A stretch of DNA of 64,000 bases from Dietzia sp. B32 (GTDB taxonomy: Bacteria; Actinomycetota; Actinomycetes; Mycobacteriales; Mycobacteriaceae), in the NCBI RefSeq assembly GCF_024732245.1, contig NZ_CP093845.1:3048272-3112271 (forward strand), written 5' to 3'. The first letter of the stretch is position 1, and each line of letters opens with the position of its first letter. The position numbers were made by a program, and so were the translations under genes. Positions 42,497 through 51,134 of this stretch are shown piece by piece. The notes below the pieces were generated by a model. The model was not told the DNA's origin. It did not search any database and saw only the letters and a list, made by a program, of their open reading frames with translations.

Positions 42497-43764
42497 CCAC
42501 CGGACCCCCGAACCCCGCCGCCGTCCGCTCGGCCGGCCCGCCCACGACCGGCCACCCACCCGCTCCTGCCCCGGCCGGGCGACCCTCACCCCGCCGGGTC
42601 CTCACCGACCTCGGCCCCCGCGAGTTCGCCAACGCGCTGATCGCCCTGGTGTTCTCGGCCACCGGCCCCGTCGCCGTCATCCTCGCCGCCGGCGGGCAGG
42701 GGGACCTGTCCCCCGCCCAGCTGTCCTCGTGGATCTTCGGCGTGTTCTTCGCCAACGGGCTGCTCACCATCATCATGAGCTGGGCCTACCGGACGCCGCT
42801 CGCGTTCTTCTGGACCATCCCGGGCACCGTGATCGTCGGGAACTCGCTCAGTCACCTGCGGTGGTCGGAGGTCCTGGGCGCCTACGTCGTCACCGGCGTG
42901 GTGATCCTGCTCGTCGGTCTGTCCGGCCTGGCCCGCCGACTCATGGACTGGATCCCCATGCCGATCATCATGGCGATGGTCGCCGGGGTGTTCCTCCGGT
43001 TCGGGTTGGGGTTGGTCGAGGCCGTGTGGGCCTCCGCCGCGGTGGCGCTGCCGATGGCGATCGCGTTCCTCGTCGTCGGCGCCGTCCCCCGCCTGGCCCG
43101 GGTCGTACCGCCCATCCTCGCCGCCATGATCGTCGGGATCCTCGCCGTGGTCCTGACCGGCGGGTTGTCGCGGGGGGTCCTCGACGACGGGCTCATCGCG
43201 GCCCCGATGATGCAGGCCCCGGAGTTCACGCTCCGGGCGATGGCCGAACTCGTCGTGCCGCTGGCGATCACCGTCCTGGTGGTGCAGAACGGTCAGGGCA
43301 TCGCGGTGCTGCGGGCGAAGGGGCACCATCCGCCGGTGTCGGCGTGCGCGGTCGCGTGCGGCATCTGGTCCCTGCTGGTCTCGGCGGTCGGCGCCGTCTC
43401 GACGTGCCTGACCGGGCCGACCAATGCTCTGCTCGTCTCCTCCGGTGAGCGCGATCGTCACTACGCCGCCGCGATCGGCAACGGCGCGCTGGCCCTGGTC
43501 GTCGGCATCTTCTCCCCCGCCTTCGTGGGCCTCATCCTCGGCACCCCCGCGGCGTTCATCGCGGCGCTGGGCGGGCTGGCGATGCTCGCGCCCCTCCAAT
43601 CGGCGTTCGTCACGGCGTTCCGGACGGACAGGGCACTCGGCCCGCTCGTGTGCCTGCTCGTCACCGTCGCGGACGTCTCGCTGCTCGGCATCTCCGCGCC
43701 GTTCTGGGGCATCGTTCTGGGCATGGCCGTGTCGGCCCTGCTCGAGCGCCGGCTCGCGGCCTGA
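42493..43764 (+). CDS. benE: Benzoate/H+ symporter, BenE family
   Basis: A 423-residue integral membrane protein of the BenE family with about 12 transmembrane segments after a proline-rich hydrophilic N-terminus of 35 residues. Typical features include TPLAFFWTIPGTVIVGNSL, VQNGQGIAVLRAKGHHPP and a closing GAPFWGIVLG-like segment (SAPFWGIVLGMAVSALLE). It begins with a GTG overlapping the stop of the LuxR regulator gene. It provides a second uptake system beside benK. The gene ends before a strong terminator shared with clpX. Confidence 0.93.
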   Translation: MTTGPPNPAAVRSAGPPTTGHPPAPAPAGRPSPRRVLTDLGPREFANALIALVFSATGPVAVILAAGGQGDLSPAQLSSWIFGVFFANGLLTIIMSWAYRTPLAFFWTIPGTVIVGNSLSHLRWSEVLGAYVVTGVVILLVGLSGLARRLMDWIPMPIIMAMVAGVFLRFGLGLVEAVWASAAVALPMAIAFLVVGAVPRLARVVPPILAAMIVGILAVVLTGGLSRGVLDDGLIAAPMMQAPEFTLRAMAELVVPLAITVLVVQNGQGIAVLRAKGHHPPVSACAVACGIWSLLVSAVGAVSTCLTGPTNALLVSSGERDRHYAAAIGNGALALVVGIFSPAFVGLILGTPAAFIAALGGLAMLAPLQSAFVTAFRTDRALGPLVCLLVTVADVSLLGISAPFWGIVLGMAVSALLERRLAA

Positions 43765-43862
43765 AACGCGGCACCGGGCCGTGGCGGCCGGCACGCGACA
43801 CCGGGCCCGTGGCGCGGTCCGGACGCGGGCCCGCGGCGAGGTCCGCCCCTCTCGCCGATAGG

Positions 43863-43893
43863 AGAAGGCCCCCGCCGTGGGCGGGGGCCTTCT
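43863..43893. terminator. Bidirectional terminator between benE and clpX
   Basis: Perfect 14-bp stem AGAAGGCCCCCGCC (43863-43876) / GGCGGGGGCCTTCT (43880-43893) with a 3-base loop. The benE and clpX genes converge on it. Confidence 0.88.
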
Positions 43894-43940
43894 GCTGTCG
43901 GTCCCTGGAGTGGACGGACCCGGGTCACCCGGGTCCGGGG

Positions 43941-45209
<1,269 letters not shown>

Positions 45210-45320
45210 GAGTTCTACGTCCTCGCATTCCGGGGGCGCCGATGTCACGCCCCGTAGTCGACGGTACGCGGTGGCGGCCGTAAAGCCGACCCCCGCGTGA
45301 TCAGTTCATTGCACCCGACA

Positions 45321-45346
45321 GCGCGCCGCTCCCCTGAGCGGCGCGC
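45321..45346 (-). terminator. Terminator hairpin after clpP2
   Basis: Perfect 11-bp stem GCGCGCCGCTC (45321-45331) / GAGCGGCGCGC (45336-45346) with the tetraloop CCCT. It is placed just beyond the clpP2 stop and before the clpX start on the minus strand. Confidence 0.7.
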
Positions 45347-45356
45347 CGCCGTCGCC

Positions 45357-45980
45357 TCAGTTGCCCGTCGACAGCTTGCGGTAGTCGAACACGGTGTCGA
45401 TGATCCCGTATTCCTGGGCCTCCGCGGCGGTGAGGATCTTGTCGCGGTCGGTGTCCTTGCGGACCTGCTCGGCGGAGCGACCGGTGTGCTGGGCCAGCGT
45501 GGTCTCCATCAGGCGACGCATCCGCTCGATCTCCGCGGCCTGGATCTCGAGGTCCGAGACCTGGCCCTGGATGCCACCCGTGGCGGGCTGGTGGATGAGG
45601 ACGCGAGCATTGGGCAGCGCCGCGCGCTTGCCCTTGGTGCCCGCCGCGAGCAGCACGGCGGCGGCCGACGCGGCCTGACCGAGGCACACCGTCACGACGT
45701 CCGGCCGGACGTACTGCATGGTGTCGTAGATCGCCATCAGCGAGGTGAACGAGCCACCCGGCGAGTTGATGTACATGGTGATGTCACGGTCCGGGTCCTG
45801 ACCCTCGAGGACCAGCAGCTGGGCCATGATGTCGTTCGCCGAGGCGTCGTCGACCTGGGTGCCCAGGAAGATGATGCGCTCCTCGAAGAGCTTGTTGTAG
45901 GGGTTGGACTCCTTGACGCCGTAGCTGGAGTGCTCGACGAAGGACGGCAGAATGTACCGGGAGGAAGGCAGTGAGGTCAT
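45357..45980 (-). CDS. clpP2: ATP-dependent Clp protease proteolytic subunit 2
   Basis: Serine peptidase of 207 residues from the ATG at 45980, which has a GGAG site and gives the conserved N-terminus [24 protein letters not shown] at 46052 overlapping the clpP1 stop would add 24 residues. The catalytic serine is in [10 protein letters not shown] and the histidine in LIHQP. In Actinobacteria ClpP1 and ClpP2 form a mixed double ring; the gene is cotranscribed with clpP1. Confidence 0.96.
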   Translation of the reverse strand: MTSLPSSRYILPSFVEHSSYGVKESNPYNKLFEERIIFLGTQVDDASANDIMAQLLVLEGQDPDRDITMYINSPGGSFTSLMAIYDTMQYVRPDVVTVCLGQAASAAAVLLAAGTKGKRAALPNARVLIHQPATGGIQGQVSDLEIQAAEIERMRRLMETTLAQHTGRSAEQVRKDTDRDKILTAAEAQEYGIIDTVFDYRKLSTGN

Positions 45981-46048
45981 CGGTGACTCCGTGGTGGTGG
46001 TCGAGGCTGGGTGGGCTGCGGGAGCGCTCCCGTGGGCGGAGGACTGGA

Positions 46049-46711
46049 TCACGACGGCGCGGTACCGCCGGTCTGGGACGCACGCGAGATCACGTGGTCG
46101 ACGAACCCGTACTCCTTGGCCTCCTCGGCCGAGAACCAGCGGTCACGGTCGGAGTCCTCGGTGACCTGCTCGAAGGTCTGGCCCGTGTGGAAGGCGATCA
46201 GCTCGGCCATCTCACGCTTGGTGGCGGCGTACTGCTCCGCCTGGATGGCGATGTCGGCGGCGGAACCACCGACGCCGGCCGACGGCTGGTGCATCATGAT
46301 CTTGGCGTGCGGGAGGGCGTAGCGCTTGCCCTTCGTGCCCGCGGTCAGCAGGAACTGGCCCATGGAGGCGGCCAGGCCCATACCGTAGGTCGCCACGTCG
46401 CACTCGACGAACTGCATCGTGTCGTAGATCGCCATGCCGGCGGTCACCGAACCACCGGGCGAGTTGATGTACAGCGCGATGTCGCGGGTGGGGTCCTCCG
46501 CCGCGAGCAGGAGGATCTGCGCGCAGAGGCGGTTGGAGATGTCGTCGTCCACCTGGGAACCCAGGAAGATGATCCGCTCCTGCAGGAGGCGCTCGTACAC
46601 CGAGTCGCCGAGGGTGAGTCCGTGCGACCCCGGCGAGCTGAGTGCGGGCTGCGTCGAACCGGGCTGAGCCGCTGAACCGTTCTGGGCCACGGGGAACCTA
46701 CCTTCGCTCAT
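46049..46711 (-). CDS. clpP1: ATP-dependent Clp protease proteolytic subunit 1
   Basis: Serine peptidase of 220 residues from the ATG at 46711, preferred over a GTG nine bases upstream because GGTGAA precedes it. The catalytic serine is in [11 protein letters not shown] and the histidine in [10 protein letters not shown]. The first 30 residues are a processed-type extension. A ClgR-like operator about 110 bases upstream suggests stress-inducible expression. Confidence 0.96.
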   Translation of the reverse strand: MSEGRFPVAQNGSAAQPGSTQPALSSPGSHGLTLGDSVYERLLQERIIFLGSQVDDDISNRLCAQILLLAAEDPTRDIALYINSPGGSVTAGMAIYDTMQFVECDVATYGMGLAASMGQFLLTAGTKGKRYALPHAKIMMHQPSAGVGGSAADIAIQAEQYAATKREMAELIAFHTGQTFEQVTEDSDRDRWFSAEEAKEYGFVDHVISRASQTGGTAPS

Positions 46712-46769
46712 CGTCTTCACCGCTAGTGCGGCGCCCGGCCGACCGGTGGCCGGGGAACCGTTACGTCAA

Positions 46770-46830
46770 ACACTAACCAACACCGACGACGGAACCGTCC
46801 CGCCGGGGCGGGTGTTCGCTCTCAGCGTCG
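46770..46830 (-). promoter_or_regulatory. Candidate ClgR operator and -10 element of clpP1P2
   Basis: On the minus strand CGCTGAGAGCGAAC (46827-46814) matches the core of the ClgR consensus recalled from C. glutamicum, CGCYNANRGCGWWS. A TAGTGT -10-like hexamer follows at 46775-46770, about 40 bases downstream, appropriate for activation from an upstream site. Confidence 0.6.
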
Positions 46831-46864
46831 GGCCACCAGCACCGTCCCCGGGGGCCGGAACGAC

Positions 46865-46897
46865 AGGGCCGGGACCACGTGACGCGGTCCCGGCCCT
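46865..46897 (-). terminator. Terminator of tig
   Basis: Perfect 12-bp stem AGGGCCGGGACC (46865-46876) / GGTCCCGGCCCT (46886-46897) with a 9-base loop, starting 22 bases beyond the tig stop on the minus strand. Confidence 0.75.
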
Positions 46898-46918
46898 TTC
46901 AGGGGTCTGAGCTGACGG

Positions 46919-48322
46919 TCAGGCGTCGGCGTCCTTCTCGTCCGCGGTCGCCTCGGCGGCGGTGTCGGACTCGACGGCGTCGGCGTCGGCGTCGGCGGCC
47001 TCAACGGTGCCGAAGAACTCGCTGGTGTCGACCACGTTGCCCTCGGTGTCCTTGACGGTGACCTTCTGGATCACGTCGGCCAGGGCCTTGGACCGGCGGA
47101 CGTCGGAGAACAGCGAGCCGAGCTGGCCGGCCTGCTGGATCTGCTGCACGAACTGGTTGGGGTCCATGCCGTAGCGCTGGGCCTGGAACAGGATGTGCTG
47201 CGTGAGCTCCTCCTGCGAGACGTCGGTCGAGTTCTGCTCGGCGACGGCGTCCAGCAGGAGCTGGCTGCGGATGGCGCGGGCGGCGCCCTCGCGGGTCTCG
47301 GCCTCGAACGTCTCGCGGTCGGTGCCCTCGGCGGCCAGCGCCTGGTCCAGGATCGACGCGTCGCCACCGAACTGGTCGATGAGCTGGTGCATCTGGGCGT
47401 GGGCCTCGGACTCGACGACCGCCTCCGGCGTCGGCACGTCGGTTGCCTCCATCAGGGCGTCGAGGACCTTGTCGCGGATCTCGCCCGCGAGGCCGGCCCT
47501 GGCCTGCTGCGCGACCTTCTCCGACAGGTCGGCCTTGAGCTCGTCCAGGGTGTCGAACTCGCTGGCCATCTGCGCGAACTCGTCGTCGGCCTCGGGGAGC
47601 TCGCGCTCCTTGACGGACTGCACGGTGACGGTGATGACCGCCTCCTTGCCGGCGTGGTCGCCGGCGACGAGCGAGGAGGTGAACTCCTTGGACTCGCCGG
47701 CCTTCAGACCCTCCGCCGCGTCGTCCAGGCCCTCGACGAGGGTTCCGGAGCCGAGCTCGTAGGACAGGCCCTCGGTGGAGGCCTCATCGACGGGCTCACC
47801 GTCGACGGTCGCAGCGAGGTCCACCGACAGGAAGTCACCCTTGGTGGCGCCACGCTCGACGCCCTTGAGCGTGCCGAAGCGGGCACGCAGGTTGTCGAGC
47901 TCGGCGTCGACCGCCGCCTCGTCGGTCTCCGGGGCCTCCACGGTGACCTCGAGGTCCTCGTAGGTCGGGAGGGTGATCTCCGGACGGACGTCGACCTCGG
48001 CGGTGAACTCGACGACGTCGTTGTCCTCGAGCTTGGTCACCTCGATCTCGGGCTGCGCCAGCACCACGAGCTCGTGCTCGTCGACGGCCTGGCTGTAGCG
48101 CGACGGGATCATGTCGTTGATGACCTGCTCGAGGACGGCCGGCCGGCCGATCCGCGACTCGAGGAGCTTGGCCGGAGCCTTACCCGGGCGGAAGCCCGGG
48201 ATGTTGACCTGGCCGGCGAGCGACTTGTAGGCCTTGGCGAAATCCGGCTCGAGCTCCGCGAACGGCACCTCCACGGTGATCTTGACCCGGGTCGGGTTGA
48301 GCTGCTCGACAGTGCTCTTCAC
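46919..48322 (-). CDS. tig: Trigger factor
   Basis: Ribosome-associated chaperone and peptidyl-prolyl isomerase of 467 residues. The GTG at 48322 gives VKSTVEQLNPTRVKITVEVP and has an AGGAGA site. The ribosome-binding signature GFRPGKAPAKLLESR is present near residue 44, followed by the FKBP domain (GDFLSVDLAATVDGEP) and the helical C-terminal domain. The end is strongly acidic. The gene order tig-clpP1-clpP2-clpX is standard. Confidence 0.97.
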   Translation of the reverse strand: MKSTVEQLNPTRVKITVEVPFAELEPDFAKAYKSLAGQVNIPGFRPGKAPAKLLESRIGRPAVLEQVINDMIPSRYSQAVDEHELVVLAQPEIEVTKLEDNDVVEFTAEVDVRPEITLPTYEDLEVTVEAPETDEAAVDAELDNLRARFGTLKGVERGATKGDFLSVDLAATVDGEPVDEASTEGLSYELGSGTLVEGLDDAAEGLKAGESKEFTSSLVAGDHAGKEAVITVTVQSVKERELPEADDEFAQMASEFDTLDELKADLSEKVAQQARAGLAGEIRDKVLDALMEATDVPTPEAVVESEAHAQMHQLIDQFGGDASILDQALAAEGTDRETFEAETREGAARAIRSQLLLDAVAEQNSTDVSQEELTQHILFQAQRYGMDPNQFVQQIQQAGQLGSLFSDVRRSKALADVIQKVTVKDTEGNVVDTSEFFGTVEAADADADAVESDTAAEATADEKDADA

Positions 48323-48372
48323 GGTGATGTTCTCCTAGGAAGTTTCTCGGGGTTCGTGTCTTTCGGCTCCGC

Positions 48373-48449
48373 TGGTCGGGATGACAGGATTCGAACCTGC
48401 GACCCTCCGCTCCCAAAGCGGATGCGCTACCAAGCTGCGCCACATCCCG
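48373..48449 (-). tRNA. tRNA-Pro (anticodon UGG)
   Basis: 77 bases including encoded CCA. On the minus strand the acceptor stem is CGGGATG/CATCCCG, the anticodon stem-loop is TCCGC-TTTGGGA-GCGGA with anticodon TGG, and the T loop is GGTTCGAATCC. The 3' end reads A-CCA. Confidence 0.97.
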
Positions 48450-48519
48450 GTGAGTCGCGCGGCCGACCATCCCGCGATCGAGCACGGGACATCTGCCGGG
48501 CCGCCAAACCAACTCGCCC

Positions 48520-48525
48520 AGTGTA
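48520..48525 (-). promoter_or_regulatory. Possible -10 element of tRNA-Pro
   Basis: TACACT on the minus strand, matching TANNNT, lies about 70 bases before the mature tRNA-Pro end. No good -35 element is seen. Confidence 0.35.
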
Positions 48526-48570
48526 CGACAGGCCCATCGGGGCGCCGATTCCGCGTTCTCGGGCCGGGAG

Positions 48571-48599
48571 TTGGGAGCACCGGCACGGTCCGGTAGTGT
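48571..48599 (+). promoter_or_regulatory. Possible promoter of tRNA-Gly
   Basis: TTGGGA (48571-48576), a 17-base spacer and TAGTGT (48594-48599) precede the tRNA-Gly by about 50 bases. Confidence 0.45.
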
Positions 48600-48650
48600 T
48601 ATCCGGGCGTGAGCGTGACCCGGCGGAAAAGCCCAGGTCAGCGCTTCGAT

Positions 48651-48724
48651 GCGGGTGTAGCTTAATGGTAAAGCCCCTGCCTTCCAAGCAGGCTACGCGG
48701 GTTCGATTCCCGTCACCCGCTCCA
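48651..48724 (+). tRNA. tRNA-Gly (anticodon UCC)
   Basis: 74 bases including encoded CCA. The acceptor stem is GCGGGTG/CACCCGC, the anticodon loop CTTCCAA carries TCC, and the T arm is GGGTTCGATTCCC. Confidence 0.97.
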
Positions 48725-48727
48725 CTG

Positions 48728-48766
48728 GATGCCCCGCCCCGTCAGACACTGACGAAGCGGGGCATC
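48728..48766 (+). terminator. Terminator after tRNA-Gly
   Basis: GATGCCCCGC (48728-48737) pairs with GCGGGGCATC (48757-48766). A nested GTCAG/CTGAC stem lies in the loop. It starts 4 bases after the tRNA. Confidence 0.75.
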
Positions 48767-48972
48767 GTCGATTTCCCGGCCGGAGTTCCCACGCAGTGCC
48801 TCCCGCCCGCGACATCCCCACCTCCGCCCCGCAGGCGCTCCCGCGGATGGCGTCTCGCGCGAGCGCCTGTTCGATCAGCTCGCAGCCGCCCCTCGGCCTG
48901 GCGTCGCGCGCGCACTTCGGTGCAGGCCAGACGACATGGCGGCGGGCGGCTACGATAAACGTGCCCGCGGCT

Positions 48973-49839
48973 TCAGCGCGGTCGGCCCGCCTGACACGTC
49001 GGGCACCAGAAGAGGGTCCGGGCCTCCATCGTCTGCAGGGCGATCTCGTCGCCGCACACCCGGCACTCCCAGCCGTCGCGTTGGTAGACGTAGTTGCGAG
49101 GTCGATCGGCCCCCCGGCGGGGTACGTCGCCGTGGTCGTGCTCGGGGCGGATCGTATGGATGGCGCCGGTCTCCACACCGATCTCCATCAACTCCACGAG
49201 GTCGTCCCAGAGGGCTCGGAACTCCTGCTCACGCAGTTCGACCCCGGGGAGGAACGGGGTGATCCCGTGCCGGAAGAGCACCTCGGCGCGGTAGACGTTG
49301 CCGACGCCGGCCAGGACCTTCTGGTCCATCAGCAGGGCACCGATCGTCCGCGCACTGCGACTGATCCGTGCCCACGCGCGGGCGGGGTCGGCGTCGGGGT
49401 CCAACGGGTCCGGGCCCAGGCGTTCGCGCACTCCGGCGACCGCCTCGTCGGCGATCACCTCGCAGCGGGTCGGGCCCCGCAGGTCGACGTAGTGGACGGA
49501 CCCGTCCCCCGCCACCCCGTCCCTCGTCACCCGGTCCCCCGGCGCGGCGCCCACCCGCATCCGGACCTGCCCGACCGGGGTGGGCGGGTCCTGCCCCTCG
49601 GGGACCAGGTGGGTGTCGAAGAAGCCGTACAGGCCCAGGTGGACGTGAACGGCGAGGCCGCCCTCGTAGTGGTGGAAGAGGTGCTTGCCCACCGCCGTGG
49701 CGCGGTCGAAGTACCGGCCGTCGACGGCGGTGGCCTGGTCGGCGAACCTCCCCTGGGGACTGGACACACGGACGGGCCCGCCTGCGAAATACTCGGTGTG
49801 CAGGCGGGCCAGCCGGTGGAGGGTGTGCCCCTCGGGCAC
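48973..49839 (-). CDS. nei: Fpg/Nei-family DNA glycosylase/AP lyase
   Basis: Base-excision repair enzyme of 288 residues. It begins MPEGHT, in which Pro2 is the catalytic nucleophile after Met removal and Glu3 the acid. The helix-two-turn-helix region is MDQKVLAGVGNVYRAEVLF. The C-terminal zinc finger is CRVCGDEI with CPTCQ. Position next to rpiB matches M. tuberculosis nei1 (Rv2464c). Nei is preferred over MutM because of the MPEGHT start. Confidence 0.92.
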   Translation of the reverse strand: MPEGHTLHRLARLHTEYFAGGPVRVSSPQGRFADQATAVDGRYFDRATAVGKHLFHHYEGGLAVHVHLGLYGFFDTHLVPEGQDPPTPVGQVRMRVGAAPGDRVTRDGVAGDGSVHYVDLRGPTRCEVIADEAVAGVRERLGPDPLDPDADPARAWARISRSARTIGALLMDQKVLAGVGNVYRAEVLFRHGITPFLPGVELREQEFRALWDDLVELMEIGVETGAIHTIRPEHDHGDVPRRGADRPRNYVYQRDGWECRVCGDEIALQTMEARTLFWCPTCQAGRPR

Positions 49840-49878
49840 GGGTACTCAGGCTCCGGGTGTCGTCGGACTCAGGTGTCG

Positions 49879-50352
49879 TCAGGCCCCGGGGACGGCGGGG
49901 GCCTCGCCGGTGCGCTCGTACTCGGCGAGGATGTCGATGCGCCGCTGGTGCCGCTCGGCTTCCGACCACTCCTGATCGAGGAACGCGTCGACGATCGCGA
50001 GCGCCTCCTCGCGCGAATGCATCCGACCGCCGATGCCGATGAGCTGGGCGTTGTTGTGCTCACGCGCCAGCCGCGCGGTCTCGACGCTCCACGCCAGGGC
50101 GCAGCGCGCGCCGGGCACCTTGTTCGCGGCGATCTGTTCGCCGTTGCCGGAGCCGCCCAGGACGATGCCGAGACTGCCCGGATCGGCAACGACCTTGGCG
50201 GCCGCGTCGATGCAGAAGGCCGGGTAGTCGTCCTCGGCGTCGTAGGTGTGGGCGCCGCAGTCGACCACTTCGTGCCCGGAGGCCTTCAGGTGCTCGGCGA
50301 TGGCGTTCTTGGTCTCGAAGCCGGCGTGGTCCGCCCCCAGGTAGATGCGCAT
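49879..50352 (-). CDS. rpiB: Ribose-5-phosphate isomerase B
   Basis: Interconverts ribose-5-phosphate and ribulose-5-phosphate in the pentose phosphate pathway. The 157-residue protein starts MRIYLGADHAGFETKN and has GSGNGEQIAANK, the mycobacterial type in which Glu replaces the catalytic cysteine of E. coli RpiB. A CALAWS segment follows. Confidence 0.95.
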   Translation of the reverse strand: MRIYLGADHAGFETKNAIAEHLKASGHEVVDCGAHTYDAEDDYPAFCIDAAAKVVADPGSLGIVLGGSGNGEQIAANKVPGARCALAWSVETARLAREHNNAQLIGIGGRMHSREEALAIVDAFLDQEWSEAERHQRRIDILAEYERTGEAPAVPGA

Positions 50353-50396
50353 GGCGCCGATTCTGCCACGCGCGACCGCAACCCCACCCCCGGGCG

Positions 50397-51023
50397 TCAG
50401 TCGAACTGCGGCGCCTCGGTGCGGCTGCGCTTGAGCTCGAAGAAGTACGGGTAGTCGGCCAGCAGCGCGGCACCGTCGAAGACCTTGCCGGCGTCCTCAC
50501 CACGCGGGATGCGGGTCAGGACCGGCCCGAAGAACGCGGTGCCGTCGACGTGGAGGACCGGGGTCCCGACCTCGTCGCCCACCGGGTCCATGCCACGGTG
50601 GTGCGAGGCGCGCAGCTCGTCGTCGTACTCATCGGTCCCCGCGGCGGCCGCGAGGCCGGCGTCCAGACCGGCCGCCTCGAGCGCCTCGGTGATGACGGTG
50701 GGGTCCTCGATGCCGCGCCCCTGGTCGTGGATCCGGGTCCCCAGCTCGGTGTAGAGCGCGCCGAGGACCTCCTGGCCGTGGCGCTGCGCGGCGGCGATGG
50801 CCACGCGCACCGGACCCCAGCCGCGCTGCATGAGCGCCGTGTAGTCCTCGGGCAGGTCACGGCCCTCGTTGAGCACGGACAGGCTCATGACGTTCCACGT
50901 CACGGAGATGTCGCGGACCTTCTCGACCTCGAGGATCCACCGGCTGGTGACCCACGCGAACGGGCACAGCGGGTCGAACCAGAAGTCGACGGAACGGGTG
51001 GCGGACCGGGCATTCGATGTCAT
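50397..51023 (-). CDS. DsbA-fold oxidoreductase, Rv2466c-like, monothiol variant
   Basis: A 208-residue thioredoxin-superfamily protein with a helical insertion. It corresponds in sequence and position to M. tuberculosis Rv2466c, the mycothiol-dependent reductase. Near the N-terminus it reads [14 protein letters not shown], where the M. tuberculosis protein as recalled has CPWC; only the first cysteine is kept, so a monothiol mechanism using mycothiol is likely. The cis-proline region is GTPVLHVDG and the end [15 protein letters not shown] is strongly conserved. The ATG at 51023 is preferred over an upstream start at 51059. Confidence 0.9.
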   Translation of the reverse strand: MTSNARSATRSVDFWFDPLCPFAWVTSRWILEVEKVRDISVTWNVMSLSVLNEGRDLPEDYTALMQRGWGPVRVAIAAAQRHGQEVLGALYTELGTRIHDQGRGIEDPTVITEALEAAGLDAGLAAAAGTDEYDDELRASHHRGMDPVGDEVGTPVLHVDGTAFFGPVLTRIPRGEDAGKVFDGAALLADYPYFFELKRSRTEAPQFD

Positions 51024-51134
51024 GACCCCATACTCCCTGCCCGCGGCGGCTGCCGCCACTGTGGCCGACTCGGTGCCCGCCGGGTGGTAGGACTGGTGCG
51101 GTATCCGACACCCACCGAACCGAGGTCCTCACCG

